From the NCBI GenBank assembly GCA_947504025.1, contig CANNFX010000001.1, positions 186,001 to 250,000 on the forward strand: a stretch of DNA of 64,000 nucleotides, read 5' to 3'. Numbering within the stretch: the first letter of the stretch is position 1; every line of letters begins with the position of its first letter. The notes beneath the pieces were generated by a model. That model saw only the letters and a list, made by a program, of their open reading frames with translations, searched no databases and was not told where the DNA came from. Below, one piece after another: positions 1 through 7,916 of the stretch. A program made the translations under genes and the position numbers. Source of the DNA: an uncultured Sphingomonadaceae bacterium (GTDB lineage: Bacteria; Pseudomonadota; Alphaproteobacteria; Sphingomonadales; Sphingomonadaceae).

Positions 1-623
1 CGGAAGCGGCGCTCTGGCTCGGATTGGTGCCGCTAGCAGTCTATGCGGCGACGTTCGTTCCGGCGTTTTTCTACAAGGTCGATCCGCTCACGCCTGGCGG
101 TTTAATCGCATTTCAGCAGACGATCCTCGACCTACAGCAAAGCGTCAAAGGCGCGCATCCCTATCAGAGCGATTGGTTCGACTGGATCATCAACCGCCGG
201 GCAATCTGGTATCTTTACGAGCCAATTGACGGCGCGCAGCGCGGCGTAATGCTGATCGGCAATCCGCTGACGATGCTGCTCGGCTTCCCCGCTGTGATTT
301 GGTGTGCATTCACAGGATTATTCAAAGGGCGCCGCGATGCGGCCGGCGTGGCCATTTTGTTCGCCGTGACTTTCGGCTTCTGGATTGTCGCGGCCAAGCC
401 GGTGCAATTCTACTACCATTACTTCCTGCCAAGCTGCTTCCTGCTGGCCGCATTAGCGCTTGCCCTGAGCGAATTCTGGAAGCACGGACGCAAATGGGTT
501 TGCTGGCTCGTTATCAGTGGAAGTGTCGCAATGTTCGCTTACTATTTTCCAGTCCTGTCTGCCGCCCCATTGGGCGGTGCGGATGCATTCAACAATTGGG
601 CATGGTTCGACAGTTGGATCTAG
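1..623 (+). CDS. Glycosyltransferase family 39 / PMT-like mannosyltransferase, C-terminal part
   Basis: The reading frame is already open at the window edge, so only the last ~206 residues are visible. They form several hydrophobic helices. A loop with HPYQSDWFDW and the segment FYYHYFLPSCF resemble the C-terminal four-helix region of dolichyl-phosphate-mannose-protein mannosyltransferases (GT39). Such integral membrane enzymes transfer a sugar from a polyprenyl-phosphate donor to protein or lipid. The catalytic N-terminal loop lies outside the window. The gene converges on a polyprenol-phosphate sugar synthase type GT2 gene, overlapping it by 4 bp, which suggests the two act in one glycosylation pathway (inference). 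Confidence 0.72.
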   Translation, partial: EAALWLGLVPLAVYAATFVPAFFYKVDPLTPGGLIAFQQTILDLQQSVKGAHPYQSDWFDWIINRRAIWYLYEPIDGAQRGVMLIGNPLTMLLGFPAVIWCAFTGLFKGRRDAAGVAILFAVTFGFWIVAAKPVQFYYHYFLPSCFLLAALALALSEFWKHGRKWVCWLVISGSVAMFAYYFPVLSAAPLGGADAFNNWAWFDSWI

Positions 624-1711
624 CGGAACCGGCCCCATACAAAGCGGCTCGATAGGGCGTAGTTCCACACTGAGCCCAGCAATATCCCGGTCATCGCCGC
701 AACCACCCAATGCCAACCGCGCGCTTCGAGCAATGTTGCGACTGCGACATTGGCCAGCGCGCCGATTGAACAGGCCGAGCAAAAGCCAAGCCAGCCCCTC
801 AGAACCGCGCCCACGCCCTTCAGCCGCTGATCGCGGTAGGTTAGCCAATTGTTGAGCCAAAAGTTGAAACTCATCGCCACCAGCACTGCGATTGCCTGCG
901 AAAAGGCGAAGCCCTCGCCAGCCAGACGGAACAGTGCGGCAAGCACGGCCATATGCACCACCACGCCCAATGCTCCTACGGTGCCGAACAGGGCAAAGCG
1001 CGTGGGGATTATCCTGCCAAACAGCCGGTCGTAGATGCCGACCAAAAATTCGAATGCCACAGCGCGGTCGAGTTTGCTTTCACCGGCGCGGCGTTCGGCG
1101 AATTCCAGCGGAATTTCCTGCACCCGCAACGCAGCCGGAGCGGTCGCGAGAATATCGAGCAATATCTTGAAGCCAACACCAGAAAGGCGCGGGGTTAGCG
1201 TTCGAGCAAGGTCAGCGCGAAGGAGAAAAAAGCCGCTCATCGGATCGGTCAATTCAGTACCGGTAATCCGGCGCGACAGCGCATTGGCAAAGCCGGAAGC
1301 GCGCTGGCGACCTTCACCTTCGAGCCCGTCCGCATTTGCGCCTTCAGCAAAGCGCGATGCCACTGCAACATCCGCGTGGCCTTCGCGCACTGTTTCTAAC
1401 ATTGCTGGAAGCAGTTCAGGATCGTGTTGATGATCGGCATCCATAACTGCCACAAACGGCGCTGTCGTCGCGCACATGCCCTCAATCGCGGCTGACGCCA
1501 GTCCGCGCCTGCCGAACCGCTGGATTACTCTGACGCGCGGTTCAGCACTTGCCAGTTTGCGGATAGCGTCGGCGGTGCCATCCGCGCTGTTGTCATCGAC
1601 AAAGATCGCTTCCCAGCGCAGTCCTTCGAGCGCTCCATCCAGCCGCTGAACCAGGGATGCGATATTACCGCATTCGTTTAACGTTGGCAGGATGATGGCA
1701 AGGTCGAGCAT
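620..1711 (-). CDS. GT2 polyprenyl-phosphate glycosyltransferase with C-terminal GtrA domain
   Basis: 363 residues. The first ~230 form a GT-A fold family 2 glycosyltransferase of the dolichyl-phosphate mannose synthase type: VDDNSADGT nucleotide-binding motif near residue 38, DADHQHDPELLP as the metal-binding DxD region near residue 92, and DPMSGFFLL near residue 156. Residues ~235-360 are a four-helix GtrA-like membrane domain beginning RFALFGTVGALGVVVHM. The likely reaction loads a sugar from a nucleotide donor onto polyprenyl phosphate at the inner membrane, and the GtrA part may flip or anchor the product. It starts 4 bp after the leuB stop and may be cotranscribed with leuB. Confidence 0.85.
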   Translation of the reverse strand: MLDLAIILPTLNECGNIASLVQRLDGALEGLRWEAIFVDDNSADGTADAIRKLASAEPRVRVIQRFGRRGLASAAIEGMCATTAPFVAVMDADHQHDPELLPAMLETVREGHADVAVASRFAEGANADGLEGEGRQRASGFANALSRRITGTELTDPMSGFFLLRADLARTLTPRLSGVGFKILLDILATAPAALRVQEIPLEFAERRAGESKLDRAVAFEFLVGIYDRLFGRIIPTRFALFGTVGALGVVVHMAVLAALFRLAGEGFAFSQAIAVLVAMSFNFWLNNWLTYRDQRLKGVGAVLRGWLGFCSACSIGALANVAVATLLEARGWHWVVAAMTGILLGSVWNYALSSRFVWGRFR

Positions 1712-1715
1712 TGTC

Positions 1716-2774
1716 TCAGAGGCGTTCTAGCACCGCATCGCCGATGGCTTCGGTGCCGTAACTTCCGCCCAGATCGCCGCCATAAATCCCGTCAGCCAGT
1801 GCATTTGCGACTGCTGCTTCGATGCGAATAGCGTCATCCTCCCGGCCAAAACTGTGGCGCAGCATCATCGCTGCACTGAGAATCGTCGCCATCGGGTTCG
1901 CCTTGCCTTGCCCGGCAATATCGGGCGCACTGCCGTGGATTGGTTCATAGAGGCCAAACGTGCCGTATTCGGTTTGCCGTTCACCCAGCGATGCACTGGC
2001 AAGCAGCCCGATGGAGCCAACGCACATACTGGCGAGGTCGGACAGGATATCGCCAAACAGATTGCCGGTTACGACGACGTCAAATTGGCCAGGGTCTTTA
2101 ACAAGCTGCATCGCAGCATTGTCGACATACATGTGGCTGAGTTCGATATCGGGATATTCAGCGGCGGTTTCAATCACCACATCGCGCCAGAGCTGGCTGG
2201 TCTCGAGGACGTTCGCCTTGTCCACGCTGCATAGTTTCTTGCCGCGTGTGCCAGCCGCACGGAAAGCGGAATGGGCGATCCGGCGCACCTCGTCTTCGGC
2301 ATAAGACATTGCGTCCCAGCCCTCGCGGCGACCGTCTTCGGTCACTCGCTGCCCCTTGGCACCGAAATACACATCGCCATTGAGTTCGCGGACGATCAGC
2401 AGGTCGATTGCCGCAGCCAGTTCAGGCTTGAGACCGGACATATCCTGCAGCCCCTCGAAAACCTTGGCAGGACGTAGGTTGGAGAACAGTCCCAACTCGC
2501 TCCGCAAGCCAAGGATCGCTTGTTCGGGTCGCAGATGGCGTTCCAAAGCGTCGCAATCAGGATCGCCCACTGCGCCGAACAGAACAGCATCTGCCGCTTT
2601 TGCCATTTCGAGCGTTTCAGGCGGGAGCGGATGACCGTGGCGCTTATAGCCTACGCCGCCGACATCGCCTTCGAACCACGTCACTTCAGGCAGGCGCAGT
2701 GCATCGAGCACGCGGCGCGCCTGTTGGATGATATCAGGGCCAATCCCGTCGCCGGGCAATAAAGCGATCTTCAT
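1716..2774 (-). CDS. leuB: 3-isopropylmalate dehydrogenase
   Basis: 352 residues, normal length for LeuB. It oxidatively decarboxylates 3-isopropylmalate with NAD+ in leucine synthesis. Visible motifs: N-terminal LLPGDGIGPDI, substrate region LGLRSELGLFSNLRP, catalytic VRELNGDVYFG and VDKANVL, the metal-binding signature NLFGDILSDLASM, and the NAD loop EPIHGSAPDIAG. Its ATG overlaps the recO stop by 4 bp (ATGA), so translation is probably coupled. leuC and leuD are not in the window. ilvE, another branched-chain amino acid gene, lies 3.4 kb away on the other strand. Confidence 0.97.
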   Translation of the reverse strand: MKIALLPGDGIGPDIIQQARRVLDALRLPEVTWFEGDVGGVGYKRHGHPLPPETLEMAKAADAVLFGAVGDPDCDALERHLRPEQAILGLRSELGLFSNLRPAKVFEGLQDMSGLKPELAAAIDLLIVRELNGDVYFGAKGQRVTEDGRREGWDAMSYAEDEVRRIAHSAFRAAGTRGKKLCSVDKANVLETSQLWRDVVIETAAEYPDIELSHMYVDNAAMQLVKDPGQFDVVVTGNLFGDILSDLASMCVGSIGLLASASLGERQTEYGTFGLYEPIHGSAPDIAGQGKANPMATILSAAMMLRHSFGREDDAIRIEAAVANALADGIYGGDLGGSYGTEAIGDAVLERL

Positions 2775-3373
2775 TCAGAAATCCGTCCAAGCCGCGCCCT
2801 CAGCAGCGCACGCGCCGCCATAACATCGCCGCGCCTGTCGGCAAGGAGGTAGCGTTCGAGCGGATTAGCTAATCTATCGAATGCACTAAGTATTTCGGGC
2901 CAATCCTCACTTACGAGACGCTCTCCTCCGCCATAGCCAAGCTCGCGCATCAGCAACGTCTCATACCCAACGAGAGCGCTCGCCCAGCCGCGTGCTGACG
3001 GCGCATGGCAAATGGCGGTCAGCAGCGCATCAAGCGCTTCGTATAGGTTGGGATAAGCTTGCCGTTCAAGCAGAGCGGTTGCGGTGAGAGCACAGGCCCA
3101 TTCGATAGCCGCGGCGGGCAGCGGCTCAGAAAGCCACGGTGCACGGCTTTCGACTAACTCGACTTTGGCAAAAGGTAACTGGCTGTCAGACTTGGCCCGC
3201 AAATCCAGATCGACCAGATTGCCTGGGATCACCACGGGACGAAGGTTCCGCCCTCGCCCGCCAGCAACATAGCCAGCGACCATGCCGTAATCAGCCGTCA
3301 GCAGACGCGCGATCACGGCGGTTTCACCGTGCAGCCGGGCCGCAAGCATGATGGCAGGAGCGCGAAGGTTCAT
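2771..3373 (-). CDS. recO: DNA repair protein RecO
   Basis: 200 residues. RecO helps load RecA at single-strand gaps together with RecF/RecR. The N-terminal OB-fold has the family pattern LRAPAIMLAARLHGETAVIARLLTAD-like start followed by GRGRNLRPVVIPGN, and the rest is helical. It is shorter than typical ~240-residue RecO proteins. It contains only two cysteines, so the usual four-Cys zinc finger is absent, as in other short alphaproteobacterial versions (family knowledge). It overlaps leuB by 4 bp and lies downstream of ubiK on the same strand. Confidence 0.87.
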   Translation of the reverse strand: MNLRAPAIMLAARLHGETAVIARLLTADYGMVAGYVAGGRGRNLRPVVIPGNLVDLDLRAKSDSQLPFAKVELVESRAPWLSEPLPAAAIEWACALTATALLERQAYPNLYEALDALLTAICHAPSARGWASALVGYETLLMRELGYGGGERLVSEDWPEILSAFDRLANPLERYLLADRRGDVMAARALLRARLGRISE

Positions 3374-3410
3374 CCGCGCGGTGTGGAGCTGTCAGGCTCC
3401 AATAACAAGA

Positions 3411-3662
3411 TTAGCTTTTGGAGAGCTTCTTCTCAAGCGCATCAAGACGCGCCGATAGCGCATCATTTTCTTCGCGCGCTTTGGCGGCCATGTCCTTAAC
3501 CGCGTCGAATTCTTCGCGGCTGACGAATTCCATTCCGCCCACGGCTTCCTTCACACGCTCACGTGCGGATTCGCGCGCTTCACGGGTCATGCCCGCAAAT
3601 GTACCGGCGGCAGAGTTCATCATTTTGACGAAGTCGGAGATCATTGGGTTCTGGCTTTGCAT
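3411..3662 (-). CDS. ubiK: UbiK-type ubiquinone biosynthesis accessory factor (BMFP domain)
   Basis: 83 residues. N-terminal residues 1-40 contain an amphipathic membrane-associating helix (DFVKMMNSAAGTFAGM). Residues ~48-83 form a coiled coil beginning VSREEFDAVKDMAAKAREE, typical of BMFP/UbiK proteins, which trimerise and support the UbiIJK ubiquinone biosynthesis complex. Function comes from the family, not from context. It lies between tspO and recO, all on the minus strand. Confidence 0.85.
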   Translation of the reverse strand: MQSQNPMISDFVKMMNSAAGTFAGMTREARESARERVKEAVGGMEFVSREEFDAVKDMAAKAREENDALSARLDALEKKLSKS

Positions 3663-3708
3663 GGCAACCCATTTGGGTGGTCATGGTGTGTTTGTCCAGT
3701 GAGGCTTC

Positions 3709-4263
3709 TTACAGTTCGATCCGCTGCACAGCCTCAGGTGCGGGTTCGGCCGTGTTCGCTTCCGGGTTCAAAACCAGAAAATGCCAGTTCAGCAGCGTCG
3801 CAAACAGGATCCAAGCAAGATATGGCAGCATCAGCACTGCCGCCAGTTTCCGCACTCTCCAAAATAGCGCGACAGTGATGATCGCCAGCACATCCAGTAC
3901 ACCGATCACTATCAGCGCAGCCTTGATCTCATGTGCAGTGAAAAACACCGGTGTCCATGCGAGAACCAGCACAAATTGCACCGCGAAGGCCAATATTGCC
4001 GCGGTTCGCCCACGTGCGCCCCATGCGGCGCAGATAAACGCCAGCGCCAGGCCCATAAGGAAGAACAAAATGGGCCAAACAATGCCAAACAGCGCTGGAG
4101 CAGGAAACAGTTCTGGCTTCACGAGCGACTGGAACCAATTGCTGTTCGGATCACCGCCCAACATGCCGGACAAAAAGCCCAGCAGCATCACCAGCGGAAC
4201 GGTAAAAAGTGCCCAACGGAGAATGCTGGCGCGCAGCTGCCCAGGGGAGGCCAAAGCGGTCAT
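3709..4263 (-). CDS. tspO: TspO/MBR family tryptophan-rich sensory protein
   Basis: 184 residues from the ATG at 4263. A longer open frame would run back into tlyA and is rejected. There are five predicted transmembrane helices. Family signatures are WFQSLVKPELFPAPALFGIVWP (given here as WFQSLVKP...FGIVWP), LAWTPVFF and PYLAWILFATLLNW. TspO proteins bind tetrapyrroles and cholesterol-like ligands and in alphaproteobacteria influence photosynthesis gene expression and stress responses. The exact role here is unknown. An extended Glu/Pro-rich tail follows the last helix. Confidence 0.9.
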   Translation of the reverse strand: MTALASPGQLRASILRWALFTVPLVMLLGFLSGMLGGDPNSNWFQSLVKPELFPAPALFGIVWPILFFLMGLALAFICAAWGARGRTAAILAFAVQFVLVLAWTPVFFTAHEIKAALIVIGVLDVLAIITVALFWRVRKLAAVLMLPYLAWILFATLLNWHFLVLNPEANTAEPAPEAVQRIEL

Positions 4264-4357
4264 GGAAGTATCCTGTTTCGCGATTCGGATCGGATATTGG
4301 CGGTAAGGCTGGCTAAGCGCAATGCGCTCGCTAACCTTGTGCCGCCTTGGGATTGGC

Positions 4358-5095
4358 TCAGCTGCGATTCGCCGCAATGAGGAATTCCACATTGCCCTCT
4401 GGGCCGGTGATCGGGCTTTCGGTGATGCCCTGTACATCCCAGCCATCACCTTCGAGCCATGCGCGGACTTCATCGCAAACTCGCTGGTGCAGCGCTGCAT
4501 CACGAACCACTCCGCCCTTGCCCACTTCACCGCGTTCAACTTCGAATTGCGGCTTGATCAGTGCAACAAGCTGGCATTGTTGCATTGCCAGTTTCAACGG
4601 TATTTCCAATACCTTACGAAGGGATATGAAGGAAGCGTCGCAAACTACCCAGCTATATGCACGCTGGAGCATTTCAGCAGTCAGTATCCGTGCACTGGTC
4701 TGCTCCATCACAGTAACACGTTCGTCCTGACGCATTTTCCAAGCGAGTTGATTTGTCCCCGAATCAACAGCAAAAACATGCCGTGCCCCGCTCTGCAACA
4801 ACACGTCGGTAAAGCCTCCTGTCGAACTTCCCACGTCCATCGCGGTAACGCCTGCGGGGTCTAAGCCAAACTCCTCCAAAGCGTGAGCAAGCTTGATCCC
4901 GCCACGACTTACCCACGGATGATCGCGCCCGCGCACGTCGAGCACGGCGTCTTCAGCCATCTGCTGACCGGATTTGAGCAATTTGGTCTCGCCCGAGAAC
5001 ACTAGCCCCGCCATCACCAATGCCTGTGCACGGGTTCGGCTTTCGGCGAGGCCGCGTGAAACAAGCAATTGATCGAGGCGAATTTTGACTGGCAT
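4358..5095 (-). CDS. tlyA: TlyA-family rRNA 2'-O-methyltransferase (S4 + FtsJ domains)
   Basis: 245 residues from the ATG at 5095 (MPVKIRLDQLLVSRGLAESR), the usual TlyA start. The frame continues upstream, but that part overlaps the divergent lipoprotein gene and is composed of low-complexity Gly/Ala antisense sequence. Residues 1-62 form an S4 RNA-binding domain. Residues ~80-240 are a Rossmann methyltransferase with SAM motif AMDVGSSTGGFTDVLLQ and a K-D-K-E type set (VSRGGIKLAHAL, VCDASFISL, LIKPQFE). TlyA proteins methylate 16S/23S rRNA cytidines and are often mislabelled haemolysin A. Confidence 0.93.
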   Translation of the reverse strand: MPVKIRLDQLLVSRGLAESRTRAQALVMAGLVFSGETKLLKSGQQMAEDAVLDVRGRDHPWVSRGGIKLAHALEEFGLDPAGVTAMDVGSSTGGFTDVLLQSGARHVFAVDSGTNQLAWKMRQDERVTVMEQTSARILTAEMLQRAYSWVVCDASFISLRKVLEIPLKLAMQQCQLVALIKPQFEVERGEVGKGGVVRDAALHQRVCDEVRAWLEGDGWDVQGITESPITGPEGNVEFLIAANRS

Positions 5096-5162
5096 GGACC
5101 CAAATGCCCTTAACGCGCATTGATCTATTGCGCCAAGCCTACTTCGCAGCAATGAGGGATAA

Positions 5163-5723
5163 ATGAACTTCTCGAACAACATCAAACGCGCCGTAGCGGC
5201 GTTTTCTCTCATTCCGCTGGTTGGCTGTGCGCCGGCGCCTGCACCCGCGCCAACTCCTGCCCCCCAACCCGCCCCCGCACCGGTGGAGCAGCGCCCGGCC
5301 CAGCCACCTGCATCAATACCAGCAGCGGTTCCTGCCAATTGGATGGACGTAACCGCGACACCGGGAGATTGGAGCTACAGAGCGATCTCAGGACAGACGC
5401 AGGCAATCTTTGGTCAACCTGGCAAGGCTTTGATGGTGATGACCTGCAATCCGCAACGCGATATCGTGACATTGTTCCGAGCTGGTTCAACCCGCTCCGC
5501 AGTGCCGATGCGGATACTGACAGAAACGGCAACACGCACGCTAACGGGTGTTACGACAAGCGACGCGAACCCCTCGATCAAGGCTGATATTCAAGGAAGT
5601 GACCCGCTGCTTGACGCAATGGCGTTTTCAAAAGGGCGCTTTGCCGTGGAAACAGCAGGGCTGCAGACTCTCTACCTACCGGCATGGCCCGAAGTTACGC
5701 GCGTTATGGAAGATTGTCGCTAA
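5163..5723 (+). CDS. Pro/Ala-rich lipoprotein of unknown function
   Basis: 186 residues. A lipoprotein signal peptide ends in the lipobox LVGC at residues ~19-22. It is followed by a ~35-residue Pro-Ala-rich linker, a probable periplasm-spanning or disordered tether. Residues ~60-186 form a soluble domain with WMDVTATPGDWSY, LMVMTCNPQRDIV and a final conserved-looking VMEDCR. Paired cysteines in TCN and EDCR could form a disulfide. I do not recognise a named family with certainty; similar small lipoproteins are common in Sphingomonadales. It is divergent from tlyA. Confidence 0.75.
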   Translation: MNFSNNIKRAVAAFSLIPLVGCAPAPAPAPTPAPQPAPAPVEQRPAQPPASIPAAVPANWMDVTATPGDWSYRAISGQTQAIFGQPGKALMVMTCNPQRDIVTLFRAGSTRSAVPMRILTETATRTLTGVTTSDANPSIKADIQGSDPLLDAMAFSKGRFAVETAGLQTLYLPAWPEVTRVMEDCR

Positions 5724-5903
5724 TCCGTCATACATTTAGCCGCCGGAAGCGTGCTATTTTGACGGGGAAAAACTTTAATTCAAGCCTTGTTTTGCACAGC
5801 AGAATGACTCACATTCCGTTTCAAGGCCAGCGGTACACGCAGGTCTTGGCTTCTCCGATGATCGGCGAAGTCTTGGCTTTCAAAGCGCGAAAGGAGGTGA
5901 CCG

Positions 5904-5963
5904 ATGTCTCATGGTTCAGAAAGAGGGTCGGTACAGTTCCGCACGGAGAATTATCGCCGCTAA
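5904..5963 (+). CDS. 19-codon leader peptide with near-perfect anti-SD match
   Basis: ATG at 5904 opens MSHGSERGSVQFRTENYRR and ends with TAA at 5961-5963. GAAAGGAGGTGA at 5889-5900 is complementary to about 12 nt of the 3' end of alphaproteobacterial 16S rRNA, one of the strongest SD sequences possible, with the GGAGG core 6 nt before the ATG. A terminator-like hairpin follows at 6011. The peptide has no Leu or Ile and only one Val, so it is not a classical branched-chain attenuator although it precedes ilvE. It may be a highly translated micro-protein or a ribosome-sensing leader (inference). Confidence 0.5.
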   Translation: MSHGSERGSVQFRTENYRR

Positions 5964-6010
5964 GCAGCGATAAAGTCTACGTGGGCGGCACTTCCGGCCG
6001 CTGACCATGT

Positions 6011-6050
6011 GAAGGGTCGTATCGGTTCGCCGATACGGCCCTTCTCAGTT
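6011..6050 (+). terminator. Rho-independent-like terminator upstream of ilvE
   Basis: GAAGGGTCGTATCGG and CCGATACGGCCCTTC form a 15-bp stem (one G-U pair) closed by a TTCG tetraloop (6011-6044), followed by TCAGTTTT. It would end or attenuate a short transcript carrying the 19-codon leader ahead of ilvE. Confidence 0.7.
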
Positions 6051-6148
6051 TTGGAACGTCAATGTTTCAAGAGGCAAGACATTCACACCGCTTGCCTCGA
6101 ATCCTTGGACCCCTTACCCGCTGGGCCAAGAAACTAAGGACGAACACG

Positions 6149-7243
6149 ATGTCAGCCGCCGCAATTACCTTTACCGACATTCCCCATCCGGCTCCCACGC
6201 CCGCAGATGCGCGCGAGGCGGCGCTCGTCGATCCGGGATTTGGAAACGTCTTCTCCGATCACATGGTTATAATCGATTATACCGAAGGCCGCGGATGGTA
6301 TGATGCTACTGTAGGTCCGCGCCAGCCGATCCCGCTCGATCCGGCGACATCCGTGTTGCATTATGCGCAGGAAATTTTCGAAGGCATGAAGGCATACAGG
6401 CAGGCGGATGGTTCGGTTGCTCTGTTCCGCCCTGATGCCAATGCTCAGCGGTTTAACAAATCGGCTGACCGGATGGCGATGCCGCACATCCCCGAAGAAC
6501 TATTTATCGAAGCAGTGAAGCGGCTCGTCGCTGCCGACAAAGACTGGTTCCCGGCAGTAGAAGGCGGTTCGCTGTACCTGCGCCCCTTCATGTTCGCGAG
6601 CGAAGCGTTTCTGGGTGTGCGCCCGGCAAAGCAATATAAATTTATGGTCATCGCCAGTCCGGTCGGAAACTATTTCAAGGCGGACTCGCCGTCGGTATCC
6701 ATCTGGGTAAGCCGCGATTACACACGCGCTGCCCCGGGCGGCACCGGCGCGGCCAAAGCAGGCGGCAATTATGCAGCCAGCCTGGTTCCGCAAGCCGAAG
6801 CCATCGCCAAGGGACACGATCAGGTAGTGTTTCTTGATGCTGTCGAAAAGAAGTATGTCGAAGAACTGGGCGGTATGAACCTGTTCTTCAGCTTCGAAGA
6901 CGGCAGCGTCATCACTCCGCCATTAACCGGCACGATCCTTCCCGGTATCACGCGCAACAGCCTGATAGAACTGGCCCGCGAAGATGGCCTGACCATCCGC
7001 GAGGAACTCTACAGCATAGACCAATGGCGCGATGATGCGACCAGCGGTAAATTGGTCGAATGCTTCGCTTGCGGCACCGCTGCAGTTGTGACGCCCGTTG
7101 GCCACGTCGAAGGCCCAGAAGGCGGCTTCGACATCGGCTCAGGCGGATCCGGCCAACTAACAGCCAAACTACGCGCCAAGCTCGTAGGAATACAACGCGG
7201 AACCGTTACCGACACCCACGGATGGGTGATGAAACTGGGCTGA
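6149..7243 (+). CDS. ilvE: Branched-chain amino acid aminotransferase
   Basis: 364 residues from the ATG at 6149, which has AAGGA 8 nt upstream. The frame extends further 5' but across the terminator tail. It is a fold-type IV PLP enzyme of the long BCAT group, transferring amino groups between glutamate and Leu/Ile/Val keto acids. Motifs: HYAQEIFEGMKAY, YLRPFMFA, and GTGAAKAGGNYAASL in which the Lys is the PLP-binding residue; further GGMNLFF and GTAAVVTPVG near the C-terminus. The preceding leader and terminator (5904-6050) may regulate it. Confidence 0.95.
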   Translation: MSAAAITFTDIPHPAPTPADAREAALVDPGFGNVFSDHMVIIDYTEGRGWYDATVGPRQPIPLDPATSVLHYAQEIFEGMKAYRQADGSVALFRPDANAQRFNKSADRMAMPHIPEELFIEAVKRLVAADKDWFPAVEGGSLYLRPFMFASEAFLGVRPAKQYKFMVIASPVGNYFKADSPSVSIWVSRDYTRAAPGGTGAAKAGGNYAASLVPQAEAIAKGHDQVVFLDAVEKKYVEELGGMNLFFSFEDGSVITPPLTGTILPGITRNSLIELAREDGLTIREELYSIDQWRDDATSGKLVECFACGTAAVVTPVGHVEGPEGGFDIGSGGSGQLTAKLRAKLVGIQRGTVTDTHGWVMKLG

Positions 7244-7360
7244 TTGGCATGTGTCCAGTTTGAGCGCCGGAATTGGGGTGGAAAGCGGACGTCAAGCTCG
7301 AAGCGCAACAGGGCGAGGCAAACCATTGACTGCTGGCTAAAACAAGCAGATTCATGAGTG

Positions 7361-7807
7361 ATGCTCCCACACGAAACCTTACAAGCATGGTGGTTCCAGA
7401 CCGCCGCTGGCATCGTTACACAGACAACGTCCGAACGAGAGATAGTTGCTCTTGAAACTCGATACCGTATTTCGCTTCCTGATGATTTCCGCGCCTATCT
7501 TCAATGGGCTGTTCCAAATACAACAAATTGGGATGACGCTGATGGCAACTGGTGGCCCATCGAACGCATTTCAAACATCCCTGACGAGTGTGAGCACGAA
7601 GTCGCAGAGCCAATCGCGACTAACGCATCAAAGCACCTGTTCTTTGTCGATTGGAACATTTGGGGCTGGGCGTGGGCTATTTCCTGTGGGGAGGACGAAA
7701 CGAGAGGAAAGGTGGCTCTGATTAACGGTCAAACTGACAGGTATGTTGCAGACAGTTTTAGCGAGTTCGTAGATCGATACGTCACCGATTGGCACGCACT
7801 ATGTTAA
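7361..7807 (+). CDS. SMI1/KNR4 family protein
   Basis: 148 residues. The SMI1/KNR4 fold is indicated by the N-terminal helix LETRYRISLPDDFRAYLQW, the aromatic acidic stretch NWDDADGNWWPIERI, the strand HLFFVDWNIWGWAWAI and the terminal helix SFSEFVDRYV. In bacteria this family often supplies immunity proteins to polymorphic toxins, although many are orphans. No toxin gene adjoins it. The gene is visibly less GC-rich than its neighbours and lies alone between ilvE and an MFS transporter, suggesting acquisition. GTG at 7358 is an alternative start. Confidence 0.8.
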   Translation: MLPHETLQAWWFQTAAGIVTQTTSEREIVALETRYRISLPDDFRAYLQWAVPNTTNWDDADGNWWPIERISNIPDECEHEVAEPIATNASKHLFFVDWNIWGWAWAISCGEDETRGKVALINGQTDRYVADSFSEFVDRYVTDWHALC

Positions 7808-7916
7808 GTTCCAGAAAAATCGAAGGCTCGCTGCAGCATCTTGCGATGGCTTACTGCGGCCATGATCAATGTCCGCAACCGGGTCGTTAGCAGACCCTCC
7901 GACCCAACCAACAATA

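Larger units (their letters stand above)
5724..6148 (+). other. Long leader region between the lipoprotein gene and ilvE
   Basis: 425 bp without a conventional gene. It holds a possible -35 box TTGACG at 5759-5764 without a convincing -10, a short gene (5904-5963) with an extreme Shine-Dalgarno sequence, and a perfect terminator-like hairpin at 6011-6044. A 106-codon frame over 5684-6004 lacks a ribosome binding site, runs across the lipoprotein stop and is not supported. Confidence 0.5.

Noticed and set aside
4264-4539. Longer N-terminus for TspO
   Set aside because: The extension lies mostly inside the end of tlyA, is charged and not TspO-like; the ATG at 4263 starts the first helix region.
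5684-6004. 106-codon frame spanning the ilvE leader
   Set aside because: Overlaps the lipoprotein end and lacks a ribosome binding site; the 19-codon gene in another frame has a superb one.
5904-6050. Classical ilv attenuator peptide
   Set aside because: The leader has no Leu or Ile and a single Val, so stalling on branched-chain codons cannot explain it.
7244-7916. Short GCGGAC/GTCCGC-containing fragments flanking the SMI1 gene, looking like dispersed repeats
   Set aside because: Only short motifs match and no full repeat pair is present in this window; a genome-wide search would be needed to call them mobile elements.
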